Shown piece after piece: positions 24,165 to 31,601 of a stretch of DNA of 47,486 nt (within the stretch, counting starts at the first letter, position 1; each line of letters begins with the position of its first letter). The DNA comes from CAZEQH01 sp964566875 (GTDB lineage Bacteria; Patescibacteriota; Minisyncoccia; Minisyncoccales; JANBVM01): the NCBI GenBank assembly GCA_964566875.1, contig CAZMJM010000002.1:1-47486 (forward strand), given 5' to 3'. The notes under the pieces were generated by a model. That model was not told the DNA's origin. It did not search any database and saw only the letters and a list, made by a program, of their open reading frames with translations. Made by a program: the position numbers and the translations under genes.

Positions 24165-25039
24165 AATAATTTTACTGCCGCCCTGAGCTTGGCGCTTCGC
24201 GAGCGGGGGTTGTTAATAATTTCCTCCCTAGATGGGACTATTGGTTTCTTTGTTAAAATTTTTATGGTGCCTTCCCGCGACTTTTCTCTGAAATAGTTTT
24301 TAACTATCTTGTCTTCCAGCGAATGAAAAGAGATAACCACCATTCTTCCTCCCTCCTCCAGTATGTCCTGGGCTTGCGGCAGAGTCTGTTCCAATGCTTC
24401 CAGTTCTCCGTTGACGGCTATCCTCAGGGCTTGAAAGGTCTTGGTGGCAAAATGCCTCTTTCGGTAGCGGTACCAGGGCGGAACGCTCCTTTTAATGGTT
24501 TCGGCTAATCGGGCGGTGGTCACAATGTTCCCCTGTTTCCTCTCTCTTGCTATCCCGCGCGCTATGCTCCTGGCAAACCTCTCCTGGCCGTAGTTCCTCA
24601 GTATCCCGGCAATATCTGCAGCTGGCCATCCATTTATTATATCGGATGCGGTCTTGTCGCTGAATTCTTTGTTATACCGCATGTCAAGGGGTTCATCTTT
24701 CTGGAAAGAGAATCCCCTTCCGCTTTCCTCCAGATGCCAGCTGCAGATGCCGAGGTCGAACAGGATACCGTGCACGGAACTGAAGCCTTTTTCTCTTATT
24801 ATCTTTTTCAGATTAACGTAAGAGTCGTTAACCAATATCAGTCTTTCCCTATTAAGTTTTTTTAACCCTCTGTAAATTTCCGGGGTCAATTCGATTCCCA
24901 ATACCTTTCCTCGAGGTTTGATTTTTTCGAGGATGGAGAAGCTGTGTCCCGCCTCTCCAATTGTAGCGTCGACAAAATTTTGATTGGATTCAGGGTTTAA
25001 AAATTCTATAACCTCTTTTTTAAAAACGCTCGTGTGCAT
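24161..25039 (-). CDS. rsmH: 16S rRNA (cytosine-1402-N4)-methyltransferase RsmH (292 aa)
   Basis: RsmH methylates C1402 in the ribosomal P site. The N-terminal HTSVFKKEVIEFL, the SAM-binding VDATIGEAGHS, GILFDLGICSWHL, and the C-terminal VISFHSLEDKIVKNYF and NPRSRSAKLRA are all family signatures. I choose the ATG at 25039, which overlaps the mraZ stop as TAATG. A longer frame to 25114 would extend 25 non-homologous residues into mraZ. In MraW proteins the SAM loop is usually VDaTlGgGGHS, so the Gly to Glu/Ala change here is mild. It is the second gene of the dcw operon. Confidence 0.95.
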   Translation of the reverse strand: MHTSVFKKEVIEFLNPESNQNFVDATIGEAGHSFSILEKIKPRGKVLGIELTPEIYRGLKKLNRERLILVNDSYVNLKKIIREKGFSSVHGILFDLGICSWHLEESGRGFSFQKDEPLDMRYNKEFSDKTASDIINGWPAADIAGILRNYGQERFARSIARGIARERKQGNIVTTARLAETIKRSVPPWYRYRKRHFATKTFQALRIAVNGELEALEQTLPQAQDILEEGGRMVVISFHSLEDKIVKNYFREKSREGTIKILTKKPIVPSREEIINNPRSRSAKLRAAVKLL

Positions 25040-25470
25040 TAAATTCCCAACTCCTCCAGCCGGTCGGGCATATCCTCTATCTCCTTCTCCTTCTTCTGTC
25101 TGTATTGTTTCCATTTGGCCTCATCCCAGACTTCAATCTTATTGGAAAGCCCTATGACCACTACGTTTTTCCTTAAAGAGGCATATTCCTTTAAATAATC
25201 GGGTATTAAAATTCTTCCCAGCTTATCCAGGGTGACGTCTACCGCCCCGGAAAGAATCATCCTGACAAATCCCCTGGCGTCCATCTTGGTGCTGGGCAGA
25301 TTCTCCAATTTTTTAGCTAAGTTCTTCCATTCCACCATCGGATACAGGGTGAGACAGCTGTCTATGCCGCGAGTCACCACGGCTTTTTTGCCTAAATCCC
25401 CTCTGAATTTGGAGGGTATAGCCAGTCTTTTTTTGCTGTCTATGGTGTGTGAGTATTCTCCTATAAACAT
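25039..25470 (-). CDS. mraZ: division/cell wall cluster transcriptional repressor MraZ (143 aa)
   Basis: MraZ is a nucleoid-associated AbrB-fold DNA-binding ring protein that represses its own dcw operon. Both tandem half-domains are visible: FIGEYSHTIDSKKRLAIPSKFR and DVTLDKLGRILIPDYL, each with the D-x-K/L-x-R-x-x-I/L-P signature. The start is set at the ATG at 25470, since MFIGEY is the conserved N-terminus. A GTG at 25515 would add 15 unrelated residues. The leader and promoter carry repeated GTGG cores that are plausible MraZ sites. Confidence 0.95.
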   Translation of the reverse strand: MFIGEYSHTIDSKKRLAIPSKFRGDLGKKAVVTRGIDSCLTLYPMVEWKNLAKKLENLPSTKMDARGFVRMILSGAVDVTLDKLGRILIPDYLKEYASLRKNVVVIGLSNKIEVWDEAKWKQYRQKKEKEIEDMPDRLEELGI

Positions 25471-25475
25471 GCGGG

Positions 25476-25628
25476 TTATCCACAGTTGGAGGGGGTTATT
25501 AACATAGTTATCCACAATCTCCCACCTCTAATCACATTATCTCCACTTTTAGGGTTATAGTCAACTGTTTATACCACTCATCGCTAAAATAAGTATAAAA
25601 ATCAATAGTTGTCCACAGGAAATCCACA
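25476..25628. promoter_or_regulatory. cluster of phased GTGG / DnaA-box-like sites upstream of mraZ
   Basis: Six same-orientation CCAC (GTGG on the coding strand) cores start at 25480, 25512, 25522, 25543, 25613 and 25624. The first four are 32, 10 and 21 bases apart, close to whole helical turns. Two are perfect DnaA boxes, TTATCCACA (25476-25484 and 25508-25516); TTGTCCACA (25609-25617) and AAATCCACA (25620-25628) are near matches. MraZ of other bacteria binds phased TGGG/AAAGTGG repeats at its own promoter. Confidence 0.55.
25536..25564 (-). promoter_or_regulatory. mraZ (dcw operon) promoter
   Basis: On the minus strand TTGACT (25559-25564) is 17 bases from GATAAT (25536-25541). Transcription should begin near 25529, giving a leader of about 60 bases that contains three of the GTGG cores. 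A fourth (AAAAGTGGA) occupies the spacer, so a bound protein would compete with RNA polymerase. Confidence 0.65.
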
Positions 25629-25670
25629 GTCATCCCCTTATAAATATTACTTTTATTTCCAATAAAAAAT

Positions 25671-25694
25671 AAAAAACTCCCATTGTCAGGGAGC
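25671..25694 (-). terminator. terminator of the Clp ATPase operon
   Basis: Stem CTCCC (25677-25681)/GGGAG (25689-25693) is followed on the minus strand by TTTTTTATTTTTTATT. It lies 32 bases past the Clp ATPase stop and insulates the mraZ promoter. Confidence 0.75.
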
Positions 25695-25725
25695 TGCCAT
25701 ATAAAACCTTATTAATGCCTATGCA

Positions 25726-28317
25726 TTAAGGGTTTATTATTAATTCAAAGTTTTCCGGGTTAATTTTTATACTGTCCCCTTTCTTCACCTTGTTGGAGAG
25801 TAAGGCCCTGGCCAGGGCATTGCCGACCCTGTCCTGAATAACCCTGCTCATTTCCCTGGCTCCGAATTTCGGATTATAGCTCAGGTCCACTATTTTTTCT
25901 TTAAGCTCGGGAGTGATGATAAGAGCGATCTCTTTTTGTTTGAGGTTTCTCTTTATCTTGCCCAATAACAGCTCTGAGATATCAATCAGGTTCTCGCGGG
26001 TCAAGGACTTGAAAAGAACCACGGCATCGAAACGGTTGATGAATTCGGGTCTGAAAAGCCCTTCTTTAAAGAGGTATTCAAAGAGTTCTTCCTTTACCTC
26101 TTCTAATTCCCTGTTGCGCTTCAGCGCTTCAAGGATGATTAAATAACCGGCGTTGGAGGTGGCTATGATAATGGTGTTTCTGAAATCTACTTTCCTCCCC
26201 AGGCCGTCGGTAATGTGGCCTTCGTCCAACACCTGTAGGAAAAGATTCAGGATGTTGGGATGGGCTTTTTCTATCTCGTCCAATAAGATGAGAGAAAAGG
26301 GATTCTCTCTGACCCTGGTGGTTAGCAGCCCTTCTTCTCCGCTTGAACCTATCAGTCTCGGAATGTCTGCTACATCCTGGAACTCCGACATATCCAATCT
26401 TATCATTCGCTCCTCGGAACCGAAATATATGGCCGCCAGTGACTTTGAGGTTTCAGTCTTCCCCACTCCGGTGGGGCCTAAGAACAGAAAAGAGCCCATT
26501 GGAGCCTTCCTGATGCTTATCTCAGACCTCGCTCGCCTCAGGGCGTTGGATACTTCTTTGATAGCTTCTTCCTGGTTGACTATCCTTCTATGGAACAGCT
26601 CTTCCAGATTCAACAATATTTCCTTCTCTTTCTTTTCCACTTCTCCCACCGGTATTTCCGTCTTATCGGAAAATACCTTGGCTACCTGCCTGGGCAAGAG
26701 CAGTTTTTCCTTTTTCTGGGATATGTAGACCATAGTTTCGTCCAAAAGCTCTATGGCTTTCTCCGGGAACGGAGTGCCCTGGAGATATTTTTCGCAATAA
26801 GAAAATATATCCCGCAGCGCCTGATAAGAAACGAATTTGTCGTACTTTAATTCAAGACGCACGGCTAAATTTTCCAGGATGGCAAGAATTTCCCGCCGTG
26901 AAGCTTCCTCAACCTCAACCTTCTCGAAAAGATTAAGCAGCCCGGGGTTTTCTTCAATATATTTGTGGAGTCCCCGGTAATCGGTGACCGCAATTATCTG
27001 AAACTGGGGCATGCTGAGGTACGAAGCCAGTACTCCAGAGAGGTCCATTACTCCGGGCCGGCTGGGTCCTCCCACAAAGTTATGGAAGTCGTCTATCATC
27101 AGAATGACATTGCCGGCTGAAACCGCCTCACTGAAAATTATCTCAAACATATCCCCGGATCCCTTTATGGTGTCGGCGCGGCTGATGAGACCCGCCACAT
27201 CCAGCCTGAGAACCCTCTTATAATTGAGTCCGGGCAGGCTCTGCCCCAGGGCGCTTCGTTCTATAAAGGCCTGGACTATGCTTTTACGGCCGCTTCCCGG
27301 TTCCCCTACTAAAAGGACATTGTTATCCTGTTCCCTGGATAATACCCTTTCCACCTCCTCGATGGATCCTTGATGCCCGACCACCTCTGGAAACCCCAGC
27401 GCTTGGTACTGTGTGGTCAGGTCGGTAGAGAATTTATCCAGCGTTATGGTGTACCCTGCGGCCCACTCTCTCCCCAGAGAACCGATTTTGAGCAGGTTTT
27501 TCATCTCCCAAAACTTCCTCAGGCTCTGCCTCGTTTCCTGAAGCCGTTCCAGCCAATCTGTGATGTTGTCTATGTCCTCCGGTTTTAAATTGGCATTGAG
27601 CATTATTTTTTTGAGAATGGGGTCTACGGAAGCCAATCCGCAAAGGGTATCCCCGCAGCTTATCCGCTGGTGTCCCTTATGAGAAGCAGCATCAAGTGCT
27701 TTCAATATTACCTGCTCCAGGTCGGGGGAAAGCTCTGGCTTTCCGTCCGATTCCTTGCTTTTATTAAGAGGTGAATTTTTATCTATCTTGTTTATGGTCT
27801 TCAGGTTATCTTTCAGTATTTTCTTCACCTGTTTGACATTGATAAGAGCGCGATGAAAAACAAAATTGAGCTCGGGGTTATCTCTTAACAGGAAAAAAAA
27901 CAATACCGAAGAATCGACATAAGATATTTTTTTAGATCGACTGTATCTTTCGGCCTCAAAGAAAGCGCAGGCAGCCTCAAACCCCAGGAATTCTGCCAGG
28001 TTAAAATTATGAGGGTCTTCCGCCGCTACTCCCAGGTTAACGGAAAGGTCAGGATGTTTCAGTCGGGTTAGGAAAAATAACTCTTTCACCCAGGCCGCCA
28101 GCGTCAAGACCAGGAATATCAGAGTTGCGCCCAATAGCTTTCGGTTGAGCGGTTCGTTAAAGTTTGAAAATAGAAATCCGTAAAGGAAAGAAAAAAGGCT
28201 GATAAGATAAAGCAGAAGAAAAACCTTTTTGAAAATTCCTGCATAGCCCAAAAGCATGTTCCTTTTCCAGAGGACCGCTTTTACGATGGGGGTTTTTTCC
28301 AACTGGAAATTGAGCAT
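25726..28317 (-). CDS. membrane-anchored Clp-type AAA+ ATPase (863 aa)
   Basis: This is a two-ring Clp/Hsp100 protein with an unusual N-terminus: two membrane helices (about 30-52 and 60-78), then a degenerate helical Clp-N-like region to about 260. D1 has Walker A GEPGSGRKS (338-346) and Walker B VILMIDD (404-410), where the catalytic Glu of DE is Asp. D2 has Walker A GPTGVGKT (614-621), Walker B LILLDE (676-681) and the C-terminal small domain (FGAREMSRVIQDRV). No long M-domain coiled coil and no obvious ClpP-docking LGF/IGF loop is visible. It may be a membrane unfoldase. Two small membrane proteins lie upstream, the nearest 4 bases away. Confidence 0.88.
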   Translation of the reverse strand: MLNFQLEKTPIVKAVLWKRNMLLGYAGIFKKVFLLLYLISLFSFLYGFLFSNFNEPLNRKLLGATLIFLVLTLAAWVKELFFLTRLKHPDLSVNLGVAAEDPHNFNLAEFLGFEAACAFFEAERYSRSKKISYVDSSVLFFFLLRDNPELNFVFHRALINVKQVKKILKDNLKTINKIDKNSPLNKSKESDGKPELSPDLEQVILKALDAASHKGHQRISCGDTLCGLASVDPILKKIMLNANLKPEDIDNITDWLERLQETRQSLRKFWEMKNLLKIGSLGREWAAGYTITLDKFSTDLTTQYQALGFPEVVGHQGSIEEVERVLSREQDNNVLLVGEPGSGRKSIVQAFIERSALGQSLPGLNYKRVLRLDVAGLISRADTIKGSGDMFEIIFSEAVSAGNVILMIDDFHNFVGGPSRPGVMDLSGVLASYLSMPQFQIIAVTDYRGLHKYIEENPGLLNLFEKVEVEEASRREILAILENLAVRLELKYDKFVSYQALRDIFSYCEKYLQGTPFPEKAIELLDETMVYISQKKEKLLLPRQVAKVFSDKTEIPVGEVEKKEKEILLNLEELFHRRIVNQEEAIKEVSNALRRARSEISIRKAPMGSFLFLGPTGVGKTETSKSLAAIYFGSEERMIRLDMSEFQDVADIPRLIGSSGEEGLLTTRVRENPFSLILLDEIEKAHPNILNLFLQVLDEGHITDGLGRKVDFRNTIIIATSNAGYLIILEALKRNRELEEVKEELFEYLFKEGLFRPEFINRFDAVVLFKSLTRENLIDISELLLGKIKRNLKQKEIALIITPELKEKIVDLSYNPKFGAREMSRVIQDRVGNALARALLSNKVKKGDSIKINPENFELIINP

Positions 28318-28321
28318 GTTT

Positions 28322-28717
28322 CTAATAAAAAAACAGCCGCAGGCCGTTAAAGGATGCCCATACCAAAAATAAAGGCAGTATGATCCAGGCTGTAAATAAT
28401 AGTAATCCGGCCGCCGCTATCAGGATTTCCACCGCTATCCCGGCCACTATCATAACGCTTCGGAAGAGTGCTCCCAATATTCGAAAAATGAGATTGGAGA
28501 AGAAGGACTCGAAATAAGCCCAGGGGTCAAATCCTCTTGGGTAACCCCAATAGTATCTTCTCCACGGCGCAAAAAAAGTCTTAAACAGCAGGGGGACGGA
28601 AAAATAATTCATTCCAAACCTCAAAAAATTACCCCACGCCTTAAGAATGAAAAGCGGAGCTTCCCAAAACTGCCATATCAGCCATTTCCAAATGGTATTT
28701 TCCGATATTGTTTCCAT
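28322..28717 (-). CDS. conserved membrane protein upstream of the Clp ATPase (131 aa)
   Basis: Aromatic-rich N-terminal half (WKWLIWQFWEAPLF) with a re-entrant or interfacial segment, RYYWGYPRGFDPWAYFE, and two or three hydrophobic helices in the C-terminal half. I set the start at the ATG at 28717: a TATAAT ends 6 bases upstream, so the transcript would begin at that ATG. A start at 28735 lies before the -10. It ends 4 bases before the Clp ATPase gene, implying a linked function, perhaps as membrane partner. I do not recognise a named family. Confidence 0.7.
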   Translation of the reverse strand: METISENTIWKWLIWQFWEAPLFILKAWGNFLRFGMNYFSVPLLFKTFFAPWRRYYWGYPRGFDPWAYFESFFSNLIFRILGALFRSVMIVAGIAVEILIAAAGLLLFTAWIILPLFLVWASFNGLRLFFY

Positions 28718-28723
28718 GGTTCC

Positions 28724-28733
28724 ATTATAACAC
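28724..28733 (-). promoter_or_regulatory. -10 element predicting a leaderless transcript
   Basis: GTGTTATAAT on the minus strand is a perfect -10 hexamer with an upstream TG-type extension, separated from the ATG at 28717 by six bases (GGAACC). Initiation 7 bases downstream would fall on the A of the start codon. I see no good -35. Confidence 0.55.
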
Positions 28734-28758
28734 AAACGCTTTTTGCCGCGCCTGAGGT

Positions 28759-29115
28759 TTATTTCCGTATGAGCTTGACGCCTAATTCCGCTATCTTGGA
28801 GCCGCCGAAGATGAGAACGCTGGCTCCGATGGCCCAGGTTGCCAGATTGAAGGTTTTAAACAGGGACTCTTGCGATATCATTTCATTCAATTGGTCTTTC
28901 AGCTGTTGGGATATCATTTCCTGCACTTCCTGCGCACTGGTGGGGAAACCCGATGGGGTGGCAGTGGGAACGCCAGTCTCAGCGGCTTTCACCTCAAAGA
29001 TTTGAGGTACTTCAAGCTGTCCGGTAAAAACGTTATAGGAATAATAGAGAGTAAAAAGGATAATTGATATGCCGGCCGCGAAGGTGACCCAACCTATAAT
29101 ATTTGAAGATTCCAT
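28759..29115 (-). CDS. small two-helix membrane protein (118 aa)
   Basis: Helix 1 (about 7-29, IIGWVTFAAGISIILFTLYY) and helix 2 (about 92-110) flank an exposed region. That region has a Pro/Thr-rich stretch (GVPTATPSGFPTS) and an amphipathic segment (EVQEMISQQLKDQLNEMI). The N-terminus resembles a pilin-like membrane segment, but there is no prepilin cleavage site, so I do not call it a pilin. It lies 41 bases before the 131-aa membrane gene on the same strand and could share its transcript. Function unknown. Confidence 0.65.
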   Translation of the reverse strand: MESSNIIGWVTFAAGISIILFTLYYSYNVFTGQLEVPQIFEVKAAETGVPTATPSGFPTSAQEVQEMISQQLKDQLNEMISQESLFKTFNLATWAIGASVLIFGGSKIAELGVKLIRK

Positions 29116-29150
29116 ATTTTTATATGTTGAATTTTTGACCTTTAATAATG

Positions 29151-29819
29151 TTATTTTCTAATCTCAACCCAGCGGTATTTGCCGAATTGGTCTTTATAGA
29201 ACTTGAATGAAGAATATTTGTCCCGCAGAACGTCTTTGAGGTATTCCTTTTGGAGAGGGTCAAACTCCAGGAAAACTATCCCCTTTCTCTTTAAAAATCC
29301 CCTCGCCTCCTTAAGGAATCTTGTTATGTGCCCCAGCCCCTTTTTGCCGGAAAAAAGAGCTTCTTTGGGTTCGTATTCCAGGGCAGAATCCTCCACCTCT
29401 TCCTTCCTTTCTTCCGCCACATAGGGAGGATTGGCCAGGATTACCTCATACCTTCTTCCCTTCTCTATTCCTTCGAAAAATTTCGACCTTATTATTTTAT
29501 ACCGCCCGGCAGGAATTTCATTGATTCTCAGATTGATTCTTATCTGAGACAGAGCCCTTTTGCTGCTCTCAGCGAAATCGATTCTCTCACAGAGTGTGGG
29601 AAGGGCTTTTGCCACCGCTATCCCTATGCATCCGCTTCCCGCAAACATATCCAGCGCCTGGAAGGGTCTGGGGAAAGACTCTCTTATCTTCTTTATTGCC
29701 GCTGCCACCCAGTATTCCGTTTCCATCCTGGGGATGAAAACTTTCCTGGATAAGTCTATGCGGCAGCCTAAGAAATGGGAAACCCCTGACAGATATTCTT
29801 CTGGGAGAGGAACCTTCAT
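29151..29819 (-). CDS. prmC: PrmC/HemK-like protein N5-glutamine methyltransferase (222 aa)
   Basis: This class I SAM methyltransferase has the NPPY catalytic motif (residues 130-133, ILANPPYVAEER), the SAM loop DMFAGSGCIGIA and the upstream IPRMETE (IPRPETE in PrmC). PrmC methylates the GGQ glutamine of release factors. The protein is about 60 residues shorter than E. coli PrmC because most of the N-terminal helical domain that recognises the release factor is missing. I chose ATG 29819, which forms an ATGA overlap with the preceding gene's stop. An alternative N5 methyltransferase substrate cannot be excluded. Confidence 0.82.
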   Translation of the reverse strand: MKVPLPEEYLSGVSHFLGCRIDLSRKVFIPRMETEYWVAAAIKKIRESFPRPFQALDMFAGSGCIGIAVAKALPTLCERIDFAESSKRALSQIRINLRINEIPAGRYKIIRSKFFEGIEKGRRYEVILANPPYVAEERKEEVEDSALEYEPKEALFSGKKGLGHITRFLKEARGFLKRKGIVFLEFDPLQKEYLKDVLRDKYSSFKFYKDQFGKYRWVEIRK

Positions 29820-30157
29820 TCTTTTAAGAGTTTTTCGAGTTCCCACAGCGTATCTTCCGGTATGGGGGGCGCTTCCCCTTTCGGGCTGATTCCGGGATAA
29901 CGCCAGGCGCTTATTATCTTAATGTTTTTATTACCCGCCGACAGAACCTTCTGATACATCATCCATATTTCGGTGGGGTGTTTTTTGGTGCCTGCTCTCT
30001 GCATGGCGGCTACGGTCTGGGGGGCGATACCCAGTTGTTTTCTGTCAGGGTCTCTCATGACCCTTTTGACCCGGCTTTTGGATAAGCCGTAATACTTCAT
30101 TTTCCTTTCCGAATGCCTGGTCCAAACTATTTTATCGGCAGGCTTTATCAGTTTCAT
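29816..30157 (-). CDS. DUF4258-like small protein (113 aa)
   Basis: The N-terminal segment IVWTRHSERKMKYYGLSKSRV resembles DUF4258 proteins (H.x.R...RGI....V), which share a RelE-like fold with some toxins. The remainder, including TEIWMMYQKV and KIISAWRYPG, fits two strands of that fold. The C-terminus has a proline-rich EAPPIPED and a helix. It is coupled at both ends: its start shares a base with the nuclease gene's stop, and its stop overlaps prmC as ATGA. No antitoxin-like gene is adjacent, so I do not propose a toxin-antitoxin pair. Confidence 0.6.
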   Translation of the reverse strand: MKLIKPADKIVWTRHSERKMKYYGLSKSRVKRVMRDPDRKQLGIAPQTVAAMQRAGTKKHPTEIWMMYQKVLSAGNKNIKIISAWRYPGISPKGEAPPIPEDTLWELEKLLKE

Positions 30158-30993
30158 TATTCTAAGAGAAGCCCTGCTTCTTCCCGCAGTTTTTCTATTT
30201 CTCTTGGCGAAATCTTCAGCCTGCTGGCCAGACTCTTGGTGGAGAATTCCAAAATATCCCGCGCCATCATTATTCTTTCTCTGGCGAAAATTTCCTTAAA
30301 GTACCTCTTGAACGAAGGGAGGATGGTAATGGGATAGAGATTTTGTTTCTCTATCATTTTTTCCAACCCCCTCCTTGGAGGAAATTTCCAGCCCAGGAGG
30401 TCTATATCAGTGCATCTGGCGTATCTTTTAATTTCGGAAGTGAATTTGACATTGGTAACTATCAGCGGTCTCACCTTCTGTCTCTTAAAATAGGTTCCCT
30501 TCTTTATGTCCAGGAACCTGGCGTAGCTGATCAGGCCTACTTTCAGGTCCACCCGGTTGCCGGCCTGGTGATGATATTTGCACTCAGCCAGGTGGACAAC
30601 CCCGCCCTTTTTGGCGACAAAATCTATTTCATAAGAGCCTATGCAGAAACCGGGGATTAGCTGGTTCATTTCCACTTCAAATCCGTTTCTGGTGAAGACT
30701 TCCCCTACATATTTTTCAAAGTCAAATCCGCTGGGTCCCAGCTTCCTCATGGCGTCTTTCAGGGAAAATTTGATTCCCGAACGAAAGGAGGTTCCTATGA
30801 GCCGCTGTTTTACGGAATTGAATATCTCCGAAGTCTCAATGCCCGGATACACCTCGCTCCTTATCTGTTCGGCGATATCCCTGGCCAATCCCTTGGAAGC
30901 GCCTATCCTGCGGCACGAATTATAAACCTTACGAAAGGAAAATGGCTCTCTTTCTCCCCTATTGTTTATGACGTAAATCTTTTCTTCGGCCAT
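30157..30993 (-). CDS. ATP-cone domain fused to a PD-(D/E)XK restriction-endonuclease-like domain (278 aa)
   Basis: An ATP-cone (about 1-92: VINNRGEREPFSFRKVYNSC, then a helix bundle) binds nucleotides and is best known as the allosteric switch of ribonucleotide reductase and NrdR. It is followed by a nuclease-like domain (about 95-215) with the signature EIDFVAKKG and AECKYHHQ, giving D and E-x-K of the PD-(D/E)XK site. C-terminal helices resemble a small DNA-binding segment (LASRLKISPREIEKLREE). The start is taken at 30993 (MAEEK); 31002 is possible. A nucleotide-gated nuclease is a reasonable inference, the target is unknown. Confidence 0.82.
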   Translation of the reverse strand: MAEEKIYVINNRGEREPFSFRKVYNSCRRIGASKGLARDIAEQIRSEVYPGIETSEIFNSVKQRLIGTSFRSGIKFSLKDAMRKLGPSGFDFEKYVGEVFTRNGFEVEMNQLIPGFCIGSYEIDFVAKKGGVVHLAECKYHHQAGNRVDLKVGLISYARFLDIKKGTYFKRQKVRPLIVTNVKFTSEIKRYARCTDIDLLGWKFPPRRGLEKMIEKQNLYPITILPSFKRYFKEIFARERIMMARDILEFSTKSLASRLKISPREIEKLREEAGLLLE

Positions 30994-31041
30994 TATAACC
31001 ATTGTAAAAGAAATTCTTCCTCTTTGGAAGTATGTTTTCTC

Positions 31042-31078
31042 TAAAATAAAAAAAGAGAAAATAATTTATATTTTCTCT
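31042..31078 (-). terminator. terminator of the zinc-ribbon gene pair
   Basis: Stem AGAGAAAAT (31054-31062)/ATTTTCTCT (31070-31078) is followed on the minus strand by TTTTTTTATTTTA. It lies 6 bases past the 43-aa zinc-ribbon stop. Confidence 0.7.
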
Positions 31079-31084
31079 AAAAAA

Positions 31085-31216
31085 TTAATATAGAGGTTCA
31101 TTGCAGTTGATGCAATGTTGACCCCTGTCCCATCTTATTGAATTAATGGGATTCGCTTCGCCGCAATTCGGGCAGTAACAGACCGATTTTTTTCCAATCG
31201 ATTCCATAGGCGGCAT
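31085..31216 (-). CDS. small zinc-ribbon protein (43 aa)
   Basis: A short frame from ATG 31216 to TAA 31085 encodes a peptide with two CxxC knuckles: CYCPNCGE (C15 and C18, with C13 nearby) and HCINCNEPLY (C35 and C38). That is a classic zinc ribbon of about 20-residue spacing. It follows another Cys-rich small gene after 19 bases and is itself followed by a terminator, supporting that it is real. A second in-frame ATG at 31207 is an alternative start. The role is unknown; such ribbons act as nucleic-acid or protein-binding modules. Confidence 0.65.
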   Translation of the reverse strand: MPPMESIGKKSVCYCPNCGEANPINSIRWDRGQHCINCNEPLY

Positions 31217-31235
31217 TCTAACGGGGACCAGACCC

Positions 31236-31457
31236 TCATTCAAAGAGCGTTGCAACAAGAGAAATCACCCTTCCTTCGTTTTTAATAATATCTTTGGGAC
31301 GGACATAACCGTTAACCGATTCCGAGTTCCATGGGTTTTCCTTTTTTCTTTGAATGGCTGGTGCCAGGTTCTGAAAATTTCCGCATGCTCGACATTGGGC
31401 AGCAAATCCCAAATTCCTTCTGAAATTACCTCCACACTCACATTTCTGTTCTGACAT
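31236..31457 (-). CDS. small zinc-ribbon protein (73 aa)
   Basis: Two cysteine pairs, KCECGG (C6 and C8) and QCRACGNF (C22 and C25), form a small N-terminal zinc ribbon, followed by a polar helix-poor region and a C-terminal strand (GRVISLVATLFE). The ATG at 31457 is the first of the two-gene zinc-ribbon operon. No named family is recognised. It may bind RNA, DNA or a partner protein. Similar tiny ribbon proteins are common in reduced genomes. Confidence 0.65.
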   Translation of the reverse strand: MSEQKCECGGNFRRNLGFAAQCRACGNFQNLAPAIQRKKENPWNSESVNGYVRPKDIIKNEGRVISLVATLFE

Positions 31458-31550
31458 TTTTTATACCTCTTTATTTTTTAAGGTACGATGCGAGGCTTTT
31501 GCCTCACCCTCTCCCTCTTCGGGAGAAAAGAGAGGGGGTCGGACAAAAAT

Positions 31551-31575
31551 AAAACTCCCAGGTCTTGTCTGGGAG
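31551..31575 (-). terminator. terminator after the 33-aa micro-ORF
   Basis: Perfect stem CTCCCAG (31555-31561)/CTGGGAG (31569-31575) followed on the minus strand by TTTTATTTTTG. It lies 26 bases past the micro-ORF stop and has no other gene to serve. Confidence 0.7.
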
Positions 31576-31601
31576 GTAAGGTGTTGCGGGTATTCTCTAG
31601 T

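Noticed and set aside
25471..25680. A chromosomal replication origin (oriC)
   Set aside because: Two perfect and two near DnaA boxes in an AT-rich region are suggestive, but dnaA, dnaN and an obvious unwinding element are absent and the boxes coincide with likely MraZ sites at a promoter. GC skew could not be computed.
28759..29115. A type IV pilin
   Set aside because: The N-terminal helix is pilin-like, but there is no prepilin peptidase site (G/A followed by F-x4-E), and a second C-terminal helix argues against it.
29816..31002. A toxin-antitoxin pair (DUF4258-like with the ATP-cone nuclease gene)
   Set aside because: The DUF4258-like protein has a RelE-like sequence pattern, but no antitoxin-like partner is adjacent. 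Its neighbours are a nuclease fusion and PrmC, so operon linkage alone does not support a toxin role.
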